A stretch of DNA of 64,000 bases from Nitrospinae bacterium bin107 (GCA_002238965.1 MPNJ01000006.1:1-64000); one strand, 5' to 3'; shown: positions 18,635-28,081, counted from the first letter of the stretch. Notes: a model not told the origin generated them from the letters alone. Made by a program: numbers and translations.

Positions 18635-18994
18635 ATGGACAACCGCAGACGCATCGAGGGGTGCGGCTTCTGGGCGCCGGCGCTCTTGTGGCTGCCGCTC
18701 GGGGTGTTCGTGACCGCCGCCGTGCTCTTCTGGACGGCGCCCGAGGCCTGGACGCCGATGTTGCCGGAATCGGCGGCGGCACTGGCGCCGTGCGGTTTGC
18801 CGCTCGCCCTGGCGTGCCGGCTGATATGGCGGCTGGGTTACCGTCGATCCGCCTGGGTGACGTGGGTGGGGCTCGGCGCGGTGACGGCGCCGCTGGTGGC
18901 GGGACTGCCCGGCCCGCTCTCGATAGCCGCCTGGGCGGTCGTGACCAGCCTCCCGGCCTGGCTGGCTTGGTGGTGGCTCCCCGAGCCGGACTGA
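18635..18994 (+). CDS. Small hydrophobic membrane protein, 119 aa
   Basis: A short protein with three or four hydrophobic segments (ALLWLPLGVFVTAAVLFW at about 16-33, ALAPCGLPLALACRLIW at about 49-65, TWVGLGAVTAPLVAGLPG and AAWAVVTSLPAWLAWWWL towards the end), so probably an inner-membrane protein. It is on the plus strand, opposite to the surrounding ICE genes. The ribosome site is weak (GATGAGAC) and GC-rich shadow frames overlap it, so the call is tentative. No family was recognised. Confidence 0.45.
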   Translation: MDNRRRIEGCGFWAPALLWLPLGVFVTAAVLFWTAPEAWTPMLPESAAALAPCGLPLALACRLIWRLGYRRSAWVTWVGLGAVTAPLVAGLPGPLSIAAWAVVTSLPAWLAWWWLPEPD

Positions 18995-19066
18995 AACCGG
19001 CCGGCTGCGCAGCAGGGCGGCGGTCGTCAAACACTCCCTCCCCGCTCAGGCCCGCTCCTCTCCGAC

Positions 19067-20041
19067 TCACGCGAAGCGGAAGAACGGCCCGAGCCGTGCG
19101 GCGAGGACGTCGGCGCCGAGCGCAGCGAGGTCGTCGTTGAAGTCGCCGCGCTCGGAGACGATGACCGTGGCCGCGACGCTCGCCCGTGCGCAGCGTTTGG
19201 CCAGGCGATCCGCCGCGACCTCGCCTTCCACGTCGTTGTCCCGGGCGATAACGAGGCGGGTGACCCCCTCGGGTGGGACGAATGCGCCGAGGCTGCCGGC
19301 GGAGAGGGCGGCCGCGGCGGGAACCCGGGGCGTCGCGGTGACGATCGAGAGCACGGTCTCGACGCCCTCCCCGACCAGGAGGGTGGGCCCGTGGACTCCG
19401 AAGCGCACGGCGCGCCCGAATACCCGGCCGAGCGCCTTGCGGGAGGGGAGGACGCCGGCCTTGGCCTGCGCACCGGGATCGATCCAGGTGCGGTGCACCC
19501 CGTGGAGCGCGCCTTCGGTGTCGGTCACGGCGGCGACCAGGGCGGGCAGCCGGCGATCGGCTTCGCGGTGGTAGAGCGCCGGGTGGAATCGCAGGGAGGG
19601 GAAGCGGAACCGCGTGATGCCCCGGGCGCGGAGGTAGGCCTCGGCCGGGGCGCCCTCAATCGGGCGGCAACTCCGCCAGATGCGCCGCGCCGCTTCCCTC
19701 GCGTCGTATGGCGGCCCCCCGTCCGGCAGATGAGGGGCAGGCAGGGCGAGGAAGGTGCGGGCCTCGTCCATGGCCGCGCGGAGCGTGGACGCAGCGCTTC
19801 GGCAGCGAATGAGATCGAGCAGGTCGCCATGCTCCCCGGTGGCCGCGTCGCTCCACTTGCCGGGCGCGCCCGGAGGCTCGAGGCGGACGAAGAGCGAGCG
19901 CCCGGGCGAGCCGTCGACGTCGCCCGCGACCCAGTAGCGGCCCTGCTTCTTGCCCCGGGGCAGATAGCGGCGGCAGACCTCCTCGGCGCGAGAGGCGAGC
20001 GCGGCGGCGATCCCGGCCGCGGGAGATGGTGTTCGGGACAT
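19067..20041 (-). CDS. Toprim-domain protein (plasmid/ICE primase-like)
   Basis: A 324-residue protein. The N-terminal part (RYLPRGKKQGRYWVAGDV, GKWSDAATGEHGDLLDLI) resembles the DNA-binding module that replaces the zinc finger in alphaproteobacterial plasmid primase-like proteins. The C-terminal half carries Toprim motifs: LLVGEGVETVLS (catalytic Glu) and LVIARDNDVEGEVAADRL (DxD metal ligands). It likely takes part in primer synthesis or DNA processing when the element replicates or transfers. ATG 20041 follows GAGGAGGT at 7 nt; the frame is open further upstream but without a comparable site. Its place between ssb and the large helicase fits an ICE DNA-metabolism operon. Confidence 0.78.
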   Translation of the reverse strand: MSRTPSPAAGIAAALASRAEEVCRRYLPRGKKQGRYWVAGDVDGSPGRSLFVRLEPPGAPGKWSDAATGEHGDLLDLIRCRSAASTLRAAMDEARTFLALPAPHLPDGGPPYDAREAARRIWRSCRPIEGAPAEAYLRARGITRFRFPSLRFHPALYHREADRRLPALVAAVTDTEGALHGVHRTWIDPGAQAKAGVLPSRKALGRVFGRAVRFGVHGPTLLVGEGVETVLSIVTATPRVPAAAALSAGSLGAFVPPEGVTRLVIARDNDVEGEVAADRLAKRCARASVAATVIVSERGDFNDDLAALGADVLAARLGPFFRFA

Positions 20042-20133
20042 GGTGGACCTCCTCTGGAGTATGAGCAAAAAAAGAGCCGGCGCGTGAGCGTCCTCCGGCA
20101 TCACCGGGCCGGCTGCATTGCAATGAGGGCGGC

Positions 20134-20394
20134 TCAACCGGCGACTTCGTCGTCCTGCGCCGGACCCATTGTTCGCGCGGCTAGGGCGGACCAGGCCTCC
20201 CGGTCCATCCCGAGGCGGGCGTTCAGGTGATCGCAGAAACGCTCGGCGTCTTCCAGGGTCAAAGCGACAATGGCGGTGGGGATGTTTCCGGCCATACCGT
20301 CGATGACGAGCCGTATCTCCTGCGGCGCGTCGGCCGGACCGTAGGCCGGGCAGAAGGCGAAGTCGGGGTTTTCCGGCAGTGTGTGTGAGGTCAT
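20134..20394 (-). CDS. Small hypothetical ICE protein, 86 aa
   Basis: An 86-residue protein (MTSHTLPENPDFAFCPAYGP), with a C-terminal segment LEDAERFCDHLNARLGMDREAWSALA that looks helical. The start is set at ATG 20394, which has GGGAG about 9 nt upstream. It sits between the Toprim and helicase genes on the same strand. No function was recognised; short conserved proteins of this kind are common in the maintenance region of such elements. Confidence 0.6.
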   Translation of the reverse strand: MTSHTLPENPDFAFCPAYGPADAPQEIRLVIDGMAGNIPTAIVALTLEDAERFCDHLNARLGMDREAWSALAARTMGPAQDDEVAG

Positions 20395-20527
20395 GAAACG
20401 GACTCCCTTGGGTGATGTCGGAATCAGAGGCCGCACCCCGGCGATTGACGCCGGGTGGACGGCGATATGGATACGGACGGCGCCTCCCCCCCGGCCATAC
20501 GTATGCGGGCCGGCTGCACGTGCGGGT

Positions 20528-23500
20528 TCAACTCGCGAGGGGCCGGTTCTCGAGGACGCGGCCGAGGACGGATGCGTCGGGCGCGAAGACCCGCGCTCTC
20601 CAGGAGACGATCTCGACCGTACAGCCCGCGCGCTTGAGGGCTGTGAGGTGGCGGTCGTCGGGGCCTTCGATCTCCAGGCGCTGCGCTCCCATGATGCGGC
20701 GGCGCGCGAGGCGCCAGTCGTTCGCGAGGGTCAGGACCTCGCCGCTTCCCATGACGGCGTAGAAGGCCTCGTCTGCACTGAGAGACGGACCGCCGCCCAG
20801 TCCGAAGGCGGCGCGCACGGCCCGAATCCCGGTTGCGTCCAGGGCGCGTCCGATCATCGCCTCTCCCTCGTCGGTGGCGAGGCGCCGCACCCGCATGTTC
20901 TCGGCCCCCAGCCGGTCCCAGACCGGCAGGAGGAGCCCGGTGACGAGCCAGAAGCGCGATTCGGTGTAGGGCGGCAGGCCGGCAACTTCGGCCTCCCAGA
21001 GGGCGCGCCATTCGGCCTCATCCGCTTCGCGCCAGTTCGAGGCATCGAGTTCGGCTCTCGCCACCCCCTCCCGCGCGGCAGGCCTCAGGAGCCTTACGCG
21101 TTCCTGCACGCCCCCGTCGTCGAACAGCATTGAGGGCGCGGGCAGGACGACGGACGCCCGTTTCGAGCGGGCGTTGATGAGGAGCGCGGGCGCGCCGCTC
21201 TTCCCGGCCGTCTCGAGCGCGGCGTCCGCCGTGACGGGCACGAGCCGGTCGCGGCGGAGGATCTCGACGAGGCCGGTCGCAGCCCCCGTCCCCGGGTGGG
21301 TGTAGAGGGTCTCGCGGCCGGCCGCCGTGAGCGAGTCCGCTTGCAGGGTCTCGACGCCGACCTCGTACGTCCCCGCCTCGACGGCCGCCTCGATGTTGGA
21401 CTCGACGCGGGATTCGAGTTCAGCGAACAGCGCGTTCTGCTCCGCTATGGGAAGCGCGAGCAGGCGGTTCAGGAACCTCGGCATGGGCGGGAGGTCCTCC
21501 TTGAGCGATCCCTCGTAGGTGAGTTTCAAGCCGGTCGCCTCCTCGAAGCGATCGAGGGACCATCCGGGCAATCCGCCCCGCCACAGGGCGCCGTAGAACT
21601 GGCGCAGCGCCGCCCGGGCGTAGGGGCTTTCGAGGTTGTCGCCCGCGCGGAAGAGCGTCGCCTCGCTGCCGGCCATGGCGGTCTGGGAATTGCGCTGTCC
21701 GCGCGTGATGGCGCCCAGGGAGTCGAGCCGCCGCGCGATGGTGGCGATGAAGCGCTTCTCGCCCTTCACGTCGGTGGTCACGGGCCGGAACAGGGGCGCC
21801 GAGGCCTGGTGCGTCCTGTGGGTGCGGCCCAGTCCCTGTATCGCCTGGTCCGCCCGCCAGCCGGGTTCGAGCAGGTAGTGGACCCTCCGCTGCGTGTTGG
21901 CGGCGGAGAGGTCGGCGTGGTAGCTCCGCCCGGTGCCGCCCGCCATCGAGAAAACCAGGATGCGTTTCTCGCCATCCATAAAGGCCGCCGTCTCGGCGAG
22001 GGAAGCGGAGGCCGGGCGCGCCCGCAAGGCGAGCCGCTCGCCCTGCGCGTCCTCGACCCGGAGCACGCGCCGTGAGCGGCCCGTGACCTCGGCCACGGCG
22101 TCGTGGCCGAAGCGGTGCACGATCTGGTCCAGCGCGGATGGCACCGGCGGCAAGGATGCCAGCTTCGCAATGAGCGCATCTCGCTTTGCCAGGGCTTCCT
22201 GGGAGAGAACGGGGTTCCCGTCGGGATCGACGGCCGGGCGGCTCATGAGGTTCCCCTCATCGTCGGTGAAGGGCTCCTGCAGTTGCACCGGGAAGGCGTG
22301 CGAGAGGAAGTCGAGCACGTACTCCCTGGGTGTCAGGTCGATGGATAGATCGTCCCATTCGGATGAGGGGATCTCCGCGATCCTTCGCTCCATCAGGGCC
22401 TCGCCCGTGGAGACGAGCTGGATCACGGCCGAGCGGCCGGCGCCCAAGTCCGCCTCCACCGCCCGGATGAGCGAGGGACACTTCATGGAGGTCAAGAGGT
22501 GGCCAAAGAACCGCTGCTTCGCGCCCTCGAAGGCGGAGAGCGCGGCGGACTTCGCGTTTTTGTTCAGCGTCTCCTCTCCCTGCATGATGCCCGTGGCCTC
22601 GAGCGCGTCCTGGAGGTTGGCGTGGATGACCTTGAAGGCGCCGGCGTAGGCGTCGTAGATGCGCCGCTGCTCGGGACTCAGCGGGTGTTCGAGGATGTCG
22701 ACCTCGATCCCCTCATACGAAAGGGCCCGCGCCTGGTACAGCCCTAAGGCCTTCAAGTCCCGTGCGACCACCTCCATGGCGGCGACACCGCCCGCCTCCA
22801 TCGCCGAGACGAATTCCTCCCGGTTCTCGAAGGGCGTCTCACCTGCGCCCCAGAGGCCCAGGCGGCTCGCGTAGGCCAGGCCGGTCACGGTCGTGGCGCC
22901 CGTGGCCGAGACGTAGAGCACGCGGGCGCCCGGGAGCGCGTTCTGGAGCCTGAGCCCCGCCCGTCCCTGGGCGGAGGGTTTGACGGCGCCGCGCGAGCCC
23001 CTGGAACCCGCCGCGTTGGCCATGGCGTGGGACTCGTCGAACACGATCACGCCCTCGTACCCGTGGAGGTCTTCCTCCTCGAGGCTCCCCGCGAGCCAGG
23101 CGACCACCTGTTCGAGCCGCGACGCCTTCCCCTCCCGTGCCGGCGCCCTGAGCGTGGCGTAGGTCGAGAACAGGACCCCGCTCTCGTGCGGGATGTCGGC
23201 CCCCTGGCGGAAGTTGCCCAGCGGGATCACGTCCTCGGCGCTTCCCCCGAGGGCGGACCAGTCCCTGCGCGCGTCCTCGAGCAGGTTGGCGGAGGCCGAG
23301 AGCCAGAGCGCCCTCTTTCTCCCCCGGAGCATGTTGTCCAGGATGGCCGCCGCCACCTGCCGGCCCTTGCCGCACCCAGTGCCGTCGCCCAGCATCCAGC
23401 CCCGGCGGAACCGCACCGGCGCCGAGAGGACTTCGCCGTCCTCCGTGACGGCGTCTTCCACGGCGTGTTCGCCTTCCTCCTCATATCGGCGGACCGTCTC

Positions 23501-24970
23501 CCAGGCGGCGCCGACCCGGTAGCGGGTCGAGAGGTGGTTGTTGTGGGCTTCGCCAGCCAGGACGACGCTCTCGAGCTGGGCGTCGGACAACAAACCCTCG
23601 GTGACGACGCATTCAGGCAGCAGCGGGCGGTGCTTGGGTACAGGGTGCGCGACGGCGGCCATGGCGGCGGACTGGACGAGGGGCGTGGGATGCGCGCGGG
23701 CGCCCGGGATATGGACGACGCCCGGCTTCCAGGGCGCGTAGGGGCCTGCCGTCTCGTCCTCGCCGCACGGCGGGGCCGTCTCGTATGCGAGTTCCGAGAC
23801 GGGACCCGGGTCGCGGGCCGGTCTGGACGCCTCCCGCCCGTTGTCCCTCTTCCCGGTCTTGCGCGCTTTCGTACCGGACGCCGTCATCTCCCCGAAAAGA
23901 TCGCGGAGCGGGACGTCTGATGCGGGCGTTTCGGCGGGGGGAGTAGACAAGCGCGGCGGGACATGCGCCGTGACCGCATCGAGCAGTTCGGCGGCGTCCG
24001 CCGCGCGGTTTTCCGGGTCGACGGCGATGCCGGGTTCTTCGCTCTTTTCGATCACGGTGAGCCGGGTGTCGAACGTGGTCCCGCGCCTCGCGTAGGCGCG
24101 CCCGTCGATCGCCGTCGTGAAGACGACGCGAGCGGGCGCTTCGATGGACGAGAAGGCGGCCTCCCAGTCCGCATCGCCCGGAACGCAGCCCGCCGACGTG
24201 ACGGCGACCAGCCGCCCGCATGGTCTCAGCGCGCAAAAAGCCGAGCGAATGTGGCGGAGGTCCACGTCATGACGCACCCTGGCGACGCCCGGGGTCGCCG
24301 AGAACGGCGGGTTCATGAGTACGACGTCCGGCCGGACCCCGGGGAGGCGGTCGGCGACGGCCTCCGCGTCATGGCGGGTGACGCCGGCATTCGGGAACAG
24401 GAGAGCAAGGAGGCCGGCCCGGACGCTCGCTATCTCGTTCAGGTGGAGCGCGCCTTCCTCCCCGAGCGCGCACTGCGCCATCACGGCGAGCATCCCGGTC
24501 CCGGCGCTCGGCTCCAGGACGACGTCACCGGGGCGGATAGCAGCGGCGCGCACCGCGGCGTAGGCCAGGCCGAGCGGGGTCGAGAACTGCTGCAGGCGCA
24601 CCTGCTCTTCCGAGCGCTTCGTGTGGGAAGGTTCGAGGGCGGCGATTCTTTCCAGCATGGCCAGCATGGCGGCGGGACCCTCCGCTCCGGCCCCGGCCCT
24701 TTGTCGCATGGCCCGCCCGTAGCGCTGCAGGAAGAGCACGACGGCGGCTTCCGCCGCCTCGTAGGCGTCCTTCCAGACCCAGGCGCCCTCGGCGTCACTT
24801 CCGCCGTGTGCGCCCGTCATGGCGTCGCGGAGCGCGTTCGCGTCCAGTGGGCGTCCCGCCGCCAGGAGGGGCAGCAGGGCCCGGGCCGCGGTGAGTAGCG
24901 CCTCAAATGCGTCCGGCGCTGTGGAGCGGGCGGCTTGCGGACGTACGTCCGCCGTCAGGGCTTGCGGCAT
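20528..24970 (-). CDS. Methyltransferase-helicase fusion, strawberry-notch family
   Basis: A 1480-residue fusion. Residues about 130-330 form an N6-adenine methyltransferase-like domain: motif I VLEPSAGTGML and motif IV VLMNPPFS. A linker of about 100 residues follows, then a superfamily 2 helicase: Walker A MLGDGTGCGKGRQ, Walker B FDESHAM, motif III VSATGATT and motif VI GLGRTHRTHQ, with the long C-terminal extension found in strawberry-notch proteins. Such proteins are hallmarks of alphaproteobacterial-type plasmids and ICEs. They are thought to act in element replication, protection from host restriction or anti-defence, but the biochemical role is not established. The start (ATG 24970) follows GAGGAGAG. 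Both catalytic domains look intact. Confidence 0.85.
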   Translation of the reverse strand: MPQALTADVRPQAARSTAPDAFEALLTAARALLPLLAAGRPLDANALRDAMTGAHGGSDAEGAWVWKDAYEAAEAAVVLFLQRYGRAMRQRAGAGAEGPAAMLAMLERIAALEPSHTKRSEEQVRLQQFSTPLGLAYAAVRAAAIRPGDVVLEPSAGTGMLAVMAQCALGEEGALHLNEIASVRAGLLALLFPNAGVTRHDAEAVADRLPGVRPDVVLMNPPFSATPGVARVRHDVDLRHIRSAFCALRPCGRLVAVTSAGCVPGDADWEAAFSSIEAPARVVFTTAIDGRAYARRGTTFDTRLTVIEKSEEPGIAVDPENRAADAAELLDAVTAHVPPRLSTPPAETPASDVPLRDLFGEMTASGTKARKTGKRDNGREASRPARDPGPVSELAYETAPPCGEDETAGPYAPWKPGVVHIPGARAHPTPLVQSAAMAAVAHPVPKHRPLLPECVVTEGLLSDAQLESVVLAGEAHNNHLSTRYRVGAAWETVRRYEEEGEHAVEDAVTEDGEVLSAPVRFRRGWMLGDGTGCGKGRQVAAAILDNMLRGRKRALWLSASANLLEDARRDWSALGGSAEDVIPLGNFRQGADIPHESGVLFSTYATLRAPAREGKASRLEQVVAWLAGSLEEEDLHGYEGVIVFDESHAMANAAGSRGSRGAVKPSAQGRAGLRLQNALPGARVLYVSATGATTVTGLAYASRLGLWGAGETPFENREEFVSAMEAGGVAAMEVVARDLKALGLYQARALSYEGIEVDILEHPLSPEQRRIYDAYAGAFKVIHANLQDALEATGIMQGEETLNKNAKSAALSAFEGAKQRFFGHLLTSMKCPSLIRAVEADLGAGRSAVIQLVSTGEALMERRIAEIPSSEWDDLSIDLTPREYVLDFLSHAFPVQLQEPFTDDEGNLMSRPAVDPDGNPVLSQEALAKRDALIAKLASLPPVPSALDQIVHRFGHDAVAEVTGRSRRVLRVEDAQGERLALRARPASASLAETAAFMDGEKRILVFSMAGGTGRSYHADLSAANTQRRVHYLLEPGWRADQAIQGLGRTHRTHQASAPLFRPVTTDVKGEKRFIATIARRLDSLGAITRGQRNSQTAMAGSEATLFRAGDNLESPYARAALRQFYGALWRGGLPGWSLDRFEEATGLKLTYEGSLKEDLPPMPRFLNRLLALPIAEQNALFAELESRVESNIEAAVEAGTYEVGVETLQADSLTAAGRETLYTHPGTGAATGLVEILRRDRLVPVTADAALETAGKSGAPALLINARSKRASVVLPAPSMLFDDGGVQERVRLLRPAAREGVARAELDASNWREADEAEWRALWEAEVAGLPPYTESRFWLVTGLLLPVWDRLGAENMRVRRLATDEGEAMIGRALDATGIRAVRAAFGLGGGPSLSADEAFYAVMGSGEVLTLANDWRLARRRIMGAQRLEIEGPDDRHLTALKRAGCTVEIVSWRARVFAPDASVLGRVLENRPLAS

Positions 24971-25087
24971 GGCTCTCTCCTCGGTTGTCGTGGGAATGAG
25001 GGAGGCCGTCCGGGGGATCGCTCCCCCGGGACCTCCCGGAACGCCTTGGGCTGACCGGACTCGGCCTCTACCCGGTGTGAATGCGGA

Positions 25088-25405
25088 TCAGGTCCGTCCG
25101 GCGCTTCGGAGCTTCGCGACGAGGCTCTCGACAGTGGCGGCGTCGGCGCCGCACGCCTCGCCCCAGCCTCTGAGGTTGCGCTCGAAGTCCCCGAGGCTCC
25201 CGAGATGCGCGTTGAAGAAAGGATCGACGTCCGTGGCGGCGAGGACGCTGTCCCCCGCAACCGCGACGCCCGTGATGGTGGGCTCCGTCACGGGCGGCAG
25301 GTCGAGGAGCCAGCAGAGGAAGGCCTGAAACATCGGCGAGAGGTTCTCACCGCGTCTCGGGTCCATGGGGTGTGTGGTCGTGGTCCGGGATTCGGTGTCG
25401 GGCAT
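25088..25405 (-). CDS. Hypothetical ICE protein, 105 aa
   Basis: A 105-residue protein with a polar N-terminus (MPDTESRTTTTHPMDP), a central FQAFLCWLLDLPPVTEPTIT segment and a helical C-terminus (ATVESLVAKLRSAGRT). ATG 25405 has GGAGAAAG placed normally upstream. It is in line with the ICE maintenance operon on the minus strand. No family was recognised. Confidence 0.6.
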   Translation of the reverse strand: MPDTESRTTTTHPMDPRRGENLSPMFQAFLCWLLDLPPVTEPTITGVAVAGDSVLAATDVDPFFNAHLGSLGDFERNLRGWGEACGADAATVESLVAKLRSAGRT

Positions 25406-25440
25406 GGCTTTCTCCAGGATGTGTATGGGAAACGGCTCGC

Positions 25441-25824
25441 TCAGCCGCAGGCGGCTGCGCTCCTGCGCCCGGCGGCGTCGAGTTCGGGGCCGTATTCGAC
25501 GATGCGGCCCGCATTGCGGGCGGCCTCGGCGTAGACGGCGAGGGTGAACTTTCCTTCGAAATACAGGTCGCGCTCGATCCCCAGGCCGAACGGCCCCTGG
25601 AAGGCTTCGAGTTCGGTGAGGCTGAAGCTCCCGATCTCCGGTGTGCCGAAGCCGAGATCGGCCAAGCCGAAGGCTATGGATGCGTCTTCCGTGTCGAGTT
25701 CGGTCACGAGCCAGGTCCCTGCGCCGCAGGGGTTGAAGAGCTTGACCAGGGGGACGTGGTCGGCGCCGCGCTTGGCGCCGTTTGCGAGCAGCGTTTCGCG
25801 CTGTTCCGGTGTGACGAGTTCCAT
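25441..25824 (-). CDS. DUF2958 family protein
   Basis: A 127-residue protein matching the DUF2958 pattern throughout: LVTPEQRETLLANGAKRG, VPLVKLFNPCGAGTWLVTEL, IAFGLADLGFGTPEIGSFSL and ERDLYFEGKFTLAVYAEAAR. This family is almost confined to conjugative plasmids and ICEs, and its activity is unknown. The second ATG (25824) is preferred because GAGGAG lies 7 nt before it, whereas it nearly touches the first ATG at 25830. It is part of the minus-strand maintenance operon. Confidence 0.82.
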   Translation of the reverse strand: MELVTPEQRETLLANGAKRGADHVPLVKLFNPCGAGTWLVTELDTEDASIAFGLADLGFGTPEIGSFSLTELEAFQGPFGLGIERDLYFEGKFTLAVYAEAARNAGRIVEYGPELDAAGRRSAAACG

Positions 25825-25878
25825 CGGCATTCTCCTCTACTTGCAGGATGGATGTGGGAAGATCTGACTGCGTGGGGC

Positions 25879-26352
25879 TCAGAAGCCGAGAATCCGGACC
25901 CGCGCCCGGCCCCCGGTCACGGTGACGTCGGGCGCGCCGTCTGGGCGGCGGCGGATCGTCACGAGGGGCTTGTTGCCGGGCGGGTGGGGCGGATCGGAGA
26001 GCTCGCTCGTGAGCGTGGCGCCAGATGTCTCGAAGCGGAGCAGGACCCGTCCCCGGGACACCTCAACGGCGCCGCCGCCCGCCCGGCCGGGGTCGGTCAG
26101 GGTGACGACCGGCGGTTCGCCCCGCTCGCTGAAGCGGTCGGGGACCGGCCACGCCGCGTCCGGGTCCCGGGGATCGGCGCCTTCCCAGGCGGCGTCCACG
26201 AAAACCCTGCGGCAACGAACGTTCGGCCGCCGGTCCGCATGGGCGTTCTCGACGGCCTTTTCCAGCGCCTCCTCGAGGGTCTCCGCCTCCACGGTGAGCG
26301 TATCTGTGAAGCGGGCCGCGTATCCGCACCGGACGGTCCAGGGCTTTTTCAT
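25879..26352 (-). CDS. Hypothetical ICE protein, 157 aa, coupled to GHKL ATPase gene
   Basis: A 157-residue protein (MKKPWTVRCGYAARFTDTLT) with an N-terminal alpha/beta part, where TVEAETLEEALEKAVENA is a probable helix, and a strand-rich C-terminus. Its ATG (26352) overlaps the stop of the upstream GHKL gene as ATGA and has AGGAGG 7 nt upstream, so translation is coupled. No family was recognised; the tight coupling suggests it works with the ATPase. Confidence 0.65.
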   Translation of the reverse strand: MKKPWTVRCGYAARFTDTLTVEAETLEEALEKAVENAHADRRPNVRCRRVFVDAAWEGADPRDPDAAWPVPDRFSERGEPPVVTLTDPGRAGGGAVEVSRGRVLLRFETSGATLTSELSDPPHPPGNKPLVTIRRRPDGAPDVTVTGGRARVRILGF

Positions 26353-28058
26353 GGAGATACCTCCTCTTCGGCCAGGTCGATGCCGACGGCGCCGCCTCGC
26401 ACGGTGATGGTGACGGCGCGGTCCCTGGGGATGAGCCAGAACAGTTCGCGCCGCACCGCACAGGCGATCGTGCGCCTGAGCGCCTCCTCTTCCGAACACA
26501 GGAGACCGATGGCCAGGTGCAGGGCCTCCTCCTCGAAGCGGGCGCGCTGCGTCTCCCAGCTGTCGGCGTCCGCCTCGTCCGATGGCGAAAACCAGGCGTC
26601 GCGCAGGACGTCGGCGAGTTCGGCCGGCTCGATGGCGCTGCCCGCCGTGACCAGCGGCCGGACGTCTGCGAGCCAGGCCCATGCCTCACCGGCGAAGGCG
26701 AGGTCGGCGTCGAGCGCGATGGTCTCGCTCGTACCTTCCGGGCCCTCGACGGCCAGGCTCATGCGGATCGCGTCCGGCCTCGGGAAAGGCTTATTGGACG
26801 GTCCTGACCGCTCGGGCGGGGCCTGAAAATCCTCGAGGGGACGGGCCTCGCCGCCGAGCGCGACATCGGTACTGACGTCCTTGATGCGTGGGAGGGCGTC
26901 GTACCAGGGGTATCCCTGGAATCTGCGGTCGGCCTCGAAGAGCCTCGGCGCCGTTCCGCCGCGCTCGGCGGCGCGCCAGAGCGCCTGCGCTTCTGGGGGT
27001 TCGAGTTCCGTATCCATCAGGAGCGCGTCTTCGGGCAGGGGTTCGGGAGACGGTCCCGCGAGCCAGTTGTCGATATCGGCGATGGGAGGCCGCCAGGGGC
27101 GCAGCGCAGGCGACGGCGCCGGCAGTTCGACCCCGGCCGCACGCGCGCGCTTCCACTCCCCGAACCCGATGACCGGCGCGGTCTCGGCCCTGGCCATCGC
27201 CCGGTAGATCGCGATCCGCGCGGCCTCGCGCATCTCCTCCAGGAAGGGAGTCTCGACCGCTTCCTTGCGCGCAGGCAGGACGAGTTCGAGTCCGGGGCAG
27301 TCCCGGACATCGGCGCGTACCGACCAGGCCGGGCCGTCGACGGGATGGACCGTGGGCAGGCGGACCGGCAGGATCAGGCCGTGGAAGTTCAGGTCCGGTT
27401 CGTCGCGGTAGCGGCTTCTGTCCGCGAAGACGCCGAAGGCGAGGCCTTGCCAGGACTCGGTGTGGACGGCGTTTTCGAGGAAGTCCCGGCGCGGGAGGGC
27501 CTCGCCGTCAAGCGTGACCGGAAGCGGGTAGTGCCGGGCCGCGTTCTCGAGCGCGCGCCGGATGACCTCTCGATTTTCTTCCGTATGAAAGCGCACAGCC
27601 GTCCCGTGGGGCCGGGGCGCCTCCTCGTCGGGGACGACTATCGCCTCCGCCTCTCCCAGGAAGTGGGCGGGCGTGAGTTCGACGCGCCAGCCGGCGCCCG
27701 GGCACGCCCTCGACGCGACCGTGCAGCCGCGGCGCGCGAGGCTCAGGAAACCCATACCGGCCGCGTCCTCGCGCCTCACCAGTTCCTCGCTCCAGCCGTT
27801 CTCGCCGAAGGAGAGGAGCACGGCGGGATCGGCGATCCCGGCCCCGTCGTCGGTGATGGTGACGGCCTGCGCGCCGGATATCTCCTCGATAGTGACGCGG
27901 AGGCGTGTCGCTCCCGCCCGGCGGCTGTTCTGGAGCGCCTCGGTGAAGACGTCGGCGAGCCGCGCCGTGTACATCCTCGTGACGCGATGAAGGGCGCCCT
28001 CGTGGATCCGGGCGTGGATCCGATCGGGGTGCGGCGTAGCATTCGGTGTATCGTTCAT
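26349..28058 (-). CDS. GHKL-fold ATPase of ICE backbone
   Basis: A 569-residue protein with an N-terminal HSP90/histidine-kinase/MutL-type ATPase domain: N-box EALQNSRRAGAT (Glu40-Asn44), G1 box ITDDGAGIADP (68-78) and G2-like DAAGMGFLSLA (98-108). The remaining ~400 residues are unassigned, and no phospho-acceptor histidine or receiver domain was seen, so it is not a classical sensor kinase. Proteins of this layout occur in the maintenance regions of related plasmids and ICEs. A MutL- or MORC-like DNA-clamp role is an inference. The ribosome site AAAGGAG precedes ATG 28058 well. It is coupled to the 157-aa gene by an ATGA overlap. Confidence 0.75.
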   Translation of the reverse strand: MNDTPNATPHPDRIHARIHEGALHRVTRMYTARLADVFTEALQNSRRAGATRLRVTIEEISGAQAVTITDDGAGIADPAVLLSFGENGWSEELVRREDAAGMGFLSLARRGCTVASRACPGAGWRVELTPAHFLGEAEAIVVPDEEAPRPHGTAVRFHTEENREVIRRALENAARHYPLPVTLDGEALPRRDFLENAVHTESWQGLAFGVFADRSRYRDEPDLNFHGLILPVRLPTVHPVDGPAWSVRADVRDCPGLELVLPARKEAVETPFLEEMREAARIAIYRAMARAETAPVIGFGEWKRARAAGVELPAPSPALRPWRPPIADIDNWLAGPSPEPLPEDALLMDTELEPPEAQALWRAAERGGTAPRLFEADRRFQGYPWYDALPRIKDVSTDVALGGEARPLEDFQAPPERSGPSNKPFPRPDAIRMSLAVEGPEGTSETIALDADLAFAGEAWAWLADVRPLVTAGSAIEPAELADVLRDAWFSPSDEADADSWETQRARFEEEALHLAIGLLCSEEEALRRTIACAVRRELFWLIPRDRAVTITVRGGAVGIDLAEEEVSP

Positions 28059-28081
28059 GTCCTGGACTCCTTTAGACGTGA

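Noticed and set aside
18263-19030. A 255-codon minus-strand frame covering the 43-aa gene
   Set aside because: Low-complexity Arg/Gly/Pro-rich sequence without a ribosome site; only the last 43 codons, starting at a well-placed ATG, look like a gene.
19391-20230. Plus-strand 279-codon frame opposite the Toprim gene
   Set aside because: Antisense to a motif-confirmed Toprim gene; its translation is Gly/Arg/Ala-rich without family features.
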